Position numbers and translations under genes: made by a program. 64,000 nucleotides of DNA from Pseudomonas tolaasii NCPPB 2192 (GTDB lineage Bacteria > Pseudomonadota > Gammaproteobacteria > Pseudomonadales > Pseudomonadaceae): NCBI RefSeq assembly GCF_002813445.1, contig NZ_PHHD01000001.1:2976001-3040000 (forward strand). The letters run 5' to 3'. Numbering within the stretch: position 1 is the first letter of the stretch; each line of letters opens with the position of its first letter. The notes beneath the pieces are model-generated. The model had not been told where the DNA came from. It worked only from the letters and a program-made list of their open reading frames with translations, and did no database searches. This document shows positions 60,526 to 64,000 of this stretch, piece by piece.

Positions 60526-61890
60526 ATGACGCTGCGCACGAGCACGCAACTGTTCGACGCTTACTTCACCGCTGACAGCATGGCCGAGGTGTTCTGCGAC
60601 AGCGGGCGCCTGCAGGGCATGCTGGATTTCGAAGCCGGTTTGGCCCGGGCACAAGCCCGGGTCGGGCTGATTCCCCAGGCCGCCGTCGCACCGATCGCCC
60701 AGGCTTGCCTGGCCTCGCTTTACGACGTGGATGCCCTCGGCGGGGCGATTGCCACGGCGGGAAATTCGGCGATTCCCCTGGTCAAGGCGCTGGGCAAATT
60801 GATTGCCGCGCAAGACGCCGGCGCCGAGCGCTATGTGCACCTGGGCGCAACCAGCCAGGATGTGATGGACACCGGGCTGGTGCTGCAACTGCGCCGCGCC
60901 CTGGCCTTGATCGAAGCGGACCTGGCGCAGTTGGCCGAGATTCTGGCGGCGCAAGCGCAGCGCTATGCGGCATTGCCTTTGGCCGGGCGCACCTGGCTGC
61001 AACACGCGACGCCGGTCACCCTGGGGATGAAAATCGCCGGGTGGCTGGGGGCGGTCACTCGTAGCCGTCAACGTATGGCCGAACTGAAACCTCGCCTGCT
61101 GGTGCTGCAATTCGGCGGCGCATCCGGCACCCTGGCGGCGCTCGGCGAACAGGCCATGCCGGTGGCTGAAGCGCTGGCGGCAGAACTGCAACTGAACGTG
61201 CCCGAGCAACCCTGGCACACCCAGCGCGACCGCTTGGTGGAGTTTGCCAGTGTGCTCGGCTTGATCGCCGGCAGCCTCGGCAAACTCGGCCGTGACATCA
61301 GCCTGCTGATGCAGACCGAAGCCGCAGAAGTGTTCGAACCTTCGGCGCCGGGCAAGGGCGGTTCCTCGACCATGCCGCACAAACGCAACCCGGTGGGCGC
61401 CGCCGTGCTGATCAGCGCGGCCACCCGCGTGCCGGGCCTGGTGGCGACGATGTTCAGCGCCATGCCCCAGGAACATGAGCGCAGCCTGGGCCTGTGGCAT
61501 GCCGAATGGGACACCTTGCCGCAGATTTGCCTGTTGGTATCGGGAGCCTTGAAGCAGGCGCTGCTGATAGCCGAAGGGCTGGAGGTCGACCCTGAGCGCA
61601 TGGCACGCAACCTTGATCTGACCCAGGGCCTGGTGCTGGCGGAAGCCGTCAGCATTGTGCTGGCGCAAAAACTGGGACGCGAGACGGCGCACCATTTGCT
61701 CGAGCAATGCTGCAAACGGGCGGTCGCGCAAGGGCAGCATCTGCGCGCGGTATTGGCCGATGAGCCGCAAGTCACCGCCGAGCTGTCGGCGGCGGAACTG
61801 GATCGCCTGCTCGACCCGGCCCACTACCTGGGCCAGGCGCACACCTGGGTCACCCGCGCTGTAACCGAACATTTTGCATTGACCGCGTAA
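60526..61890 (+). CDS. pcaB: 3-Carboxy-cis,cis-muconate cycloisomerase
   Basis: 454 residues of the fumarase/aspartase superfamily. It has the signature GKGGSSTMPHKRNP, preceded by HLGATSQDVMDTGLV and TWLQHATPVTLG. It converts 3-carboxy-cis,cis-muconate to 4-carboxymuconolactone. It lies 10 bases after pcaT, and pcaD follows after 10 bases with GTG. Confidence 0.96.
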   Translation: MTLRTSTQLFDAYFTADSMAEVFCDSGRLQGMLDFEAGLARAQARVGLIPQAAVAPIAQACLASLYDVDALGGAIATAGNSAIPLVKALGKLIAAQDAGAERYVHLGATSQDVMDTGLVLQLRRALALIEADLAQLAEILAAQAQRYAALPLAGRTWLQHATPVTLGMKIAGWLGAVTRSRQRMAELKPRLLVLQFGGASGTLAALGEQAMPVAEALAAELQLNVPEQPWHTQRDRLVEFASVLGLIAGSLGKLGRDISLLMQTEAAEVFEPSAPGKGGSSTMPHKRNPVGAAVLISAATRVPGLVATMFSAMPQEHERSLGLWHAEWDTLPQICLLVSGALKQALLIAEGLEVDPERMARNLDLTQGLVLAEAVSIVLAQKLGRETAHHLLEQCCKRAVAQGQHLRAVLADEPQVTAELSAAELDRLLDPAHYLGQAHTWVTRAVTEHFALTA

Positions 61891-61900
61891 GGAGACCGCT

Positions 61901-62692
61901 GTGGCCTTTGTACAACTCGCCGAGGGCGAACTGCATTATCAACTCGACGGCCCGGTGGATGCGCCGGTGTTGGTGCTGTCCAACTCGCTGGGCACCGACC
62001 TGCATATGTGGGACTTCCAGATCCCGGCCTTCACCCAGCATTTTCGCGTGTTGCGTTTTGACACCCGTGGCCATGGCAAATCCCTGGTCACAGCCGGCCC
62101 CTACAGCATCGAGCAACTGGGCCGTGACGTGATTGCGCTGCTGGATGCGCTGGATATTCAGCGCGCGCATTTCTGCGGGCTGTCCATGGGCGGGTTGATC
62201 GGCCAATGGCTGGGCATCCATGCCGGTGAACGTTTGCAGCGCCTGGTGGTGTGCAACACCGCTGCCAAAATCGGCACGCCCGAGGTGTGGAACCCGCGTA
62301 TTGAGATGGTGCTGCGCGATGGCGCGGCGGCCATGGTTGCCTTGCGCGATGCGTCGATTGCGCGCTGGTTTACCGCTGACTTTGCCGAGGCTCATCCCGA
62401 TCAAGCCAAGCTGATCACCGACATGCTGGCCGCCACCTCGCCCGAGGGCTACGCCGCCAACTGTGCGGCGGTGCGCGATGCCGATTTCCGCGAGCAACTG
62501 GCCCGGATCAAGGTGCCGACCCTGGTGATTGCCGGCAGTGAAGATGCGGTGACACCGCCCGCCGGCAGCCACTTTATCCAGGCCCACGTGCAGGGCGCCG
62601 AATATGCCGAGTTCTATGCGGCGCACCTGTCCAATGTCCAGGCCGGTGCTGACTTCAGCGACCGGGTGATTGAATTTTTGCTGGCCCGCTGA
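61901..62692 (+). CDS. pcaD: 3-Oxoadipate enol-lactonase
   Basis: 263 residues from GTG at 61901 (AAGGAGA upstream). Alpha/beta hydrolase with nucleophile S95 in CGLSMGGLIG, the GTDLHMWDFQ oxyanion region and a C-terminal His (AAHLSNVQ). It hydrolyses beta-ketoadipate enol-lactone. It is a stand-alone gene, not fused to pcaC as in pcaL. Confidence 0.95.
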   Translation: MAFVQLAEGELHYQLDGPVDAPVLVLSNSLGTDLHMWDFQIPAFTQHFRVLRFDTRGHGKSLVTAGPYSIEQLGRDVIALLDALDIQRAHFCGLSMGGLIGQWLGIHAGERLQRLVVCNTAAKIGTPEVWNPRIEMVLRDGAAAMVALRDASIARWFTADFAEAHPDQAKLITDMLAATSPEGYAANCAAVRDADFREQLARIKVPTLVIAGSEDAVTPPAGSHFIQAHVQGAEYAEFYAAHLSNVQAGADFSDRVIEFLLAR

Positions 62693-62702
62693 GGAGCTTT
62701 TT

Positions 62703-63101
62703 GTGGACGAGAAACAACGTTATGCCGACGGCCTGCAAGTGCGCCGCGAAGTACTCGGCGATGCCCATGTGGACCGCAGCCTCAATGCGCTGACCGAGTT
62801 CAACAACGAGTTTCAGGAAATGATCACCCGTCACGCCTGGGGCGATATCTGGACCCGTCCGGGCTTGCCGCGGCATACCCGCAGCCTGATCACCATCGCC
62901 ATGCTGATCGGCATGAACCGCAGTGAAGAACTCAAGCTGCACCTGCGCGCGGCGGCCAGCAACGGCGTGACCCGTGCCGAGATCAAGGAAGTGCTGATGC
63001 AGAGCGCGATCTACTGCGGGATACCGGCGGCGAATGCGACCTTTCACCTGGCCGAATCGGTGTGGGATGAACTGGGGGTTGAGTCCCGGCAAACCCTTTA
63101 A
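62703..63101 (+). CDS. pcaC: 4-Carboxymuconolactone decarboxylase
   Basis: 132 residues from GTG at 62703 (GAGGAG upstream). AhpD-like fold with RHAWGDIWTRPGLPRHTRSL and LHLRAAASNGVTRAEIKEVL. It decarboxylates 4-carboxymuconolactone to the enol-lactone. Length fits the family (about 130). It is last in the pca region and followed by a composite REP. Confidence 0.96.
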   Translation: MDEKQRYADGLQVRREVLGDAHVDRSLNALTEFNNEFQEMITRHAWGDIWTRPGLPRHTRSLITIAMLIGMNRSEELKLHLRAAASNGVTRAEIKEVLMQSAIYCGIPAANATFHLAESVWDELGVESRQTL

Positions 63102-63118
63102 ATGTGAAATGCAATCAA

Positions 63119-63241
63119 CTGTGGGAGCTGGCTTGTGTGGGAGCCGGGCTTGCCCGCGATGCAGGCGCCTCGGTTCAACAGATCAGCCGAGGAGATGCTA
63201 TCGCAGGCAAGCCAGCTCCCACACAAGCCCGGCTCCCACAG
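63119..63241. repeat. Composite REP palindrome with mixed subtypes
   Basis: The left arm joins a partial GAGCTGGCTTG to a full GCCGGGCTTGCCCGCGAT. The right arm joins a full ATCGCAGGCAAGCCAGC to a partial CAAGCCCGGC. Outer halves pair with inner halves of the other side only in part, as expected if one REP had recombined with another. It lies between pcaC and the convergent deacetylase gene. Confidence 0.85.
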
Positions 63242-63260
63242 ACGCTTCATCGCCTCAGGA

Positions 63261-64000
63261 TCAATGGGTATCGGCATCCCACAGCCAATTCCACACCCCC
63301 GGCAAATGCACCGCTTCATTCACGTCCTTAACCGTGCGCGCCAGCGCCGCACGCTCCAGCGTGGCAGTGTCGGTGTAGAACGGCTCGGTGGCGACTTTCA
63401 TGCCGTTGATCCGCGCGCTGTCCAGCAGGATCTGCAAGTATTCCTGCATATGCCGGGCGGTGTAGCGGTTGATGTCGTGGAAGGTCACGACCACCGGAAT
63501 CACGCCGTCCACCGTCGGCAATTCACCCAGGGCAATGTGCTCGCGCACTACCGACAGTTGCCGATACAAATTCGCGCGGCGGCGCGGGCTGCCGTTGAAG
63601 CCCCAGATCTTGCCGTCGTTGGCACTCAGGTCGGTCAGCAGCACGTGCATGCCATGGCGCGTGTAGGCGGCGAAGGTGCGTTTGTCGTAATTCCAGAAGG
63701 GCGGGCGTACCAGCGCAGGCGGTTTGCCGGTAATGGAGGCGATGTCGGCGGAACCCCGAGCCAGCGTGCTTTCCAGTTCGGCATCGTTGAGCCAGCGGTG
63801 GTTGGTATGAAACGCCGTGGCCGTGTGGAAGGCCAGCACATGGCCGGCGGCGTACTCGCGCTGCATGGTCTTGCGGCCACGGGGGCTGCCGCCGGAGCGG
63901 GAGGCTTCGGTTTGCAGAAAAAACACCGCCTTGATGCCCGGCAGAATCGGGTTGTGCGCCAGGTCTGCCGCCACGGAGCGGCTGGGGTTGTTGTAGCCCG
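63261..64000 (-). CDS. Polysaccharide deacetylase (NodB-like), N-terminus outside window
   Basis: About 245 C-terminal residues are visible, and the open frame runs past base 64000. NodB-homology segments are HTATAFHTNHRWLND (metal His), LVRPPFWNYDKRTF (RPPFW motif) and VVTFHDINRYT (the catalytic His region). It would remove acetyl or similar groups from a polysaccharide in the periplasm. Substrate is unknown. The internal ATG at 63974 is not the true start. Confidence 0.82.
   Translation of the reverse strand, partial: GYNNPSRSVAADLAHNPILPGIKAVFFLQTEASRSGGSPRGRKTMQREYAAGHVLAFHTATAFHTNHRWLNDAELESTLARGSADIASITGKPPALVRPPFWNYDKRTFAAYTRHGMHVLLTDLSANDGKIWGFNGSPRRRANLYRQLSVVREHIALGELPTVDGVIPVVVTFHDINRYTARHMQEYLQILLDSARINGMKVATEPFYTDTATLERAALARTVKDVNEAVHLPGVWNWLWDADTH

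Noticed and set aside
2507..63241. Repeated GTGGGAGC..GCTTGC units considered as a CRISPR array or IS ends
   Set aside because: They are dispersed single palindromes in intergenic space with no regular spacers, no target duplication and no transposase gene. They fit REP elements.

Overview
The window looks like a chromosomal segment of a fluorescens-group Pseudomonas. The evidence is high GC with strongly biased codon use, ten intergenic REP-type palindromes of the GTGGGAGC..GCTTGC kind, and typical pseudomonad content: a complete protocatechuate (pca) cluster, livKHMGF (bra), rapA, dinG, a MucR-like MHYT-GGDEF-EAL protein and a DUF6231 gene. I see no rRNA, tRNA, CRISPR array, prophage or IS element. 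Both edges cut genes: a glutathione S-transferase at the left and a polysaccharide deacetylase at the right.

Left part (1-12 kb). A minus-strand iron uptake operon encodes a TonB-dependent receptor, a periplasmic binding protein, a FecCD-type permease and an ATPase. A Fur-box-like sequence precedes it, and an OmpR-type response regulator/histidine kinase pair diverges from it. Next come small SEC-C proteins (one His-rich), a LEA-like lipoprotein, YchJ, a DUF6231 protein, an OmpA/TSP3 lipoprotein and a secreted collagen-like protein.

Middle (12-32 kb). dinG is followed by a secreted GH50-like glycosidase, a beta-lactamase-fold hydrolase, an OmpA lipoprotein with Trp-Trp repeats and a histone-H1-like tail, pdxH, a glycine-zipper lipoprotein, a chemoreceptor, nhaA, a cysteine-synthase-like PLP enzyme, a COG2509 flavoprotein, a lipoprotein, and a divergent SDR/LysR pair. 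At 29.9-32.4 kb lies a tightly coupled four-gene operon: DUF2282 precursor, DUF692 (MNIO) enzyme, DUF2063 partner and DoxX protein. This is the architecture of bufferin-type copper-binding RiPPs. It has an ECF-sigma-like promoter and is the most interesting system in the window.

32-52 kb. The branched-chain amino acid ABC operon livK-H-M-G-F has a 16-bp palindrome upstream of livK and a hairpin between livK and livH. It is followed by a DUF2288 gene, the MHYT-GGDEF-EAL protein, a YkgJ cysteine-cluster protein, an MFS transporter, rapA, a LysR/RidA/class V aminotransferase operon, two very small genes (one with an Anr box, probably the cbb3 oxidase subunit CcoM), and pitA.

52-63 kb. This is the pca region: pcaR, pcaK, pcaIJ-F-HG, then pcaT-B-D-C. 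Together these encode uptake of aromatic acids and every step from protocatechuate to succinyl-CoA plus acetyl-CoA. Paired CGATAATCG motifs, 19 bp apart, lie upstream of both pcaR and pcaI and fit PcaR operators.
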